Positions 62,465-64,000 of a stretch of 64,000 bases of DNA are shown here, in pieces. Source of the DNA: an uncultured Pelagibacteraceae bacterium (GTDB lineage Bacteria; Pseudomonadota; Alphaproteobacteria; Pelagibacterales; Pelagibacteraceae); assembly GCA_902588315.1 (NCBI GenBank), contig CACIOP010000005.1, positions 1-64,000 on the forward strand, read 5' to 3'. Both the position numbers and the translations under genes were made by a program. A model generated the notes under the pieces. It was not told the origin of the DNA and searched no databases. It saw only the letters and a program-made list of their open reading frames with translations. Positions within the stretch are counted from its first letter, which is position 1. Every line of letters starts with the position of its first letter.

Positions 62465-63602
62465 GTTTTTTGTCCTCAATTTTATAAAAATTAAGCCTGT
62501 GATTAATTTTATTATTTTTGATATCAAAAATTCCTATTTTTCCTTTGAATGAATTTTTTCTTTTAAAAATTTTACTTAAGTTTTCGGTATTTGAATTTAT
62601 TGATAAATAATAAACTAAGCCTACAAGATCATAACTTAATAAAGATAAATGTGTAGGATCCTCATTAAATGCGTTAAAGTATTTTATTTTATAGTTATCA
62701 AAATTTTCTTTATTTATCGATGGATAATATAATGGCTGGATATCAGTTTCGTTTAATAAACTTTCATCAAACCATTGATTTAAAGTTATAAAATATTTAT
62801 TTTTTGGAAGTACGTCAGTATATAAAAGTGATGTAAATACACTTTTTAGACTTTCATCAAAATCTGAAATTACTACTGCATCAAAGTTTAAACCACCTAG
62901 AGTGTATCTTTTTTCAAGTCTTTTTATTTTCTTTTCTTTATTTGGATCATTTGAATTTTTCACCCGTTTTATTTCATCTTCTAAATTTTGCTTTCTTATT
63001 CTGTAGTTTGTAATCTCTTCTATTTGTTTTGTTAGTTTTGTGGGATCTGTATTATATTCATAATCTTTATAAATTTTAATTTTTGAATTTTTCATTCCTT
63101 TTTTAACTTCAAATTCATAATCTTGTATTGGTGTTAAAAAAATAGTTCTTTGTATTTGATTAGTTTTTAAAAATTTTTTTATTGTATTAAATTGTGATGT
63201 AGAATTAATTCCAGCAGAGATTACATTTTTTGGAAGATTAAGAGTTTTATTTGTTAATGATAAAAATGTTAAATCTTTCATTTCATCTAAATAAGTTAAA
63301 CTTTCATAGAACACGGGACCAATTACAACTTTTATTCCCATTTGACTTAATTCAAATGCTGATTTTAAAGTCTGGTTTGCTTTAGTTGCTGTATCTTTTG
63401 GATAGATTTCTATAAGATTATTATCAATATCTTTGACAGCTAATCCAACCGCTTTAATGATTGACTCTCCAATAGATTTATTTCCTCCTGTCATAGGTAC
63501 CAACAATCCTATCTTAATTTTTTCTTGAGCATTAACTGTTGAAAAAAATAGAAAGTAAAAACTTAAAAAAATAAAATAAATAATTTTAATTAATTTGATC
63601 AT
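62448..63602 (-). CDS. Periplasmic binding fold protein (LpoA / branched-chain amino-acid receptor-like)
   Basis: Signal peptide, KIKIGLLVPMTGGNKSIGESIIKAVGLAVKDI, adjacent to rsmI. Confidence 0.85.
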   Translation of the reverse strand: MIKLIKIIYFIFLSFYFLFFSTVNAQEKIKIGLLVPMTGGNKSIGESIIKAVGLAVKDIDNNLIEIYPKDTATKANQTLKSAFELSQMGIKVVIGPVFYESLTYLDEMKDLTFLSLTNKTLNLPKNVISAGINSTSQFNTIKKFLKTNQIQRTIFLTPIQDYEFEVKKGMKNSKIKIYKDYEYNTDPTKLTKQIEEITNYRIRKQNLEDEIKRVKNSNDPNKEKKIKRLEKRYTLGGLNFDAVVISDFDESLKSVFTSLLYTDVLPKNKYFITLNQWFDESLLNETDIQPLYYPSINKENFDNYKIKYFNAFNEDPTHLSLLSYDLVGLVYYLSINSNTENLSKIFKRKNSFKGKIGIFDIKNNKINHRLNFYKIEDKKLIEIF

Positions 63603-63636
63603 TTTGATGCTAGTATAATATTTTTTGAGCTAAATT

Positions 63637-64000
63637 ATGATCATAAAACCACAATTTAAATTAAAAGAATACGAAAATGGTCTTTATCTGGTATCAACTC
63701 CTTTAGGTAATCTAAAAGATATAACCTTAAGAGCAATTGAAGTTTTACAGCAATCTCATTATATTTTATGCGAAGATACTCGTGTTTCAAAAAATCTTTT
63801 AGATAAATATCAAATAAAATCAAAATTAATTTCAAATCATAAATTTAATGAAAAAAAAAATGTAATAAAAATTATTGAATATTTGAAATCTGGAAAAATA
63901 ATTTCTTTGATATCTGATGCTGGTACACCGAGTATTTCTGATCCAGGTTCAATTTTAGTTAATGAATGCGTCAATAACGATATAAAAATATTTCCCATTC
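63637..64000 (+). CDS. rsmI: 16S rRNA (cytidine1402-2'-O)-methyltransferase, 5' part (truncated by window end)
   Basis: GLYLVSTPLGNLKDITLRAIEVL, CEDTRVSKNLL, SDAGTPSISDPG. Confidence 0.92.
   Translation, partial: MIIKPQFKLKEYENGLYLVSTPLGNLKDITLRAIEVLQQSHYILCEDTRVSKNLLDKYQIKSKLISNHKFNEKKNVIKIIEYLKSGKIISLISDAGTPSISDPGSILVNECVNNDIKIFPI

Noticed and set aside
1-64000. CRISPR array, prophage, transposon or rRNA operon
   Set aside because: No regularly spaced repeats, phage structural genes, transposases, integrases or rRNA sequence seen in the window

Overview
AT-rich, gene-dense window with very short intergenic gaps. Protein content and gene order suggest an alphaproteobacterium of the SAR11/Pelagibacterales type (inferred from composition and gene families, not from a database search). 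Nearly all of it is core housekeeping: folD, hemC/hemD, tsaD, acs plus an acetate-type symporter, rpe, purH, ftsK, lolA, the hisBHAFE block, hslVU, secB, dnaQ-coaE-aroE-maf-PPDK regulator, hemE-hemH-hemJ-rho-mnmE-mnmG-rsmG-parA-parB, holA-lptE-leuS, a porin, dapB/nth, grpE-dnaK-dnaJ, rdgB and rsmI. Most notable: (i) an islet at about 19.3-20.3 kb next to tRNA-Gly(GCC), holding a type IV pilin-like gene inside two nested pairs of direct repeats. The outer pair (97 bp) duplicates the tRNA 5' half and its upstream region; the inner pair (25 bp) carries a dyad. A truncated second pilin start lies inside. (ii) A probable chromosome origin between the PPDK-regulator gene and hemE, with a perfect DnaA box and diverging gene strands. 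(iii) An exact 16-bp parS palindrome inside rsmG. (iv) An untracked 39-aa ArfA-like ORF. (v) A lysine-rich repetitive N-terminal extension on acetyl-CoA synthetase. (vi) An alpha/beta hydrolase with fluoroacetate-dehalogenase-type motifs in a small catabolic-looking cluster. No CRISPR array, integrase, transposase or rRNA operon was seen.
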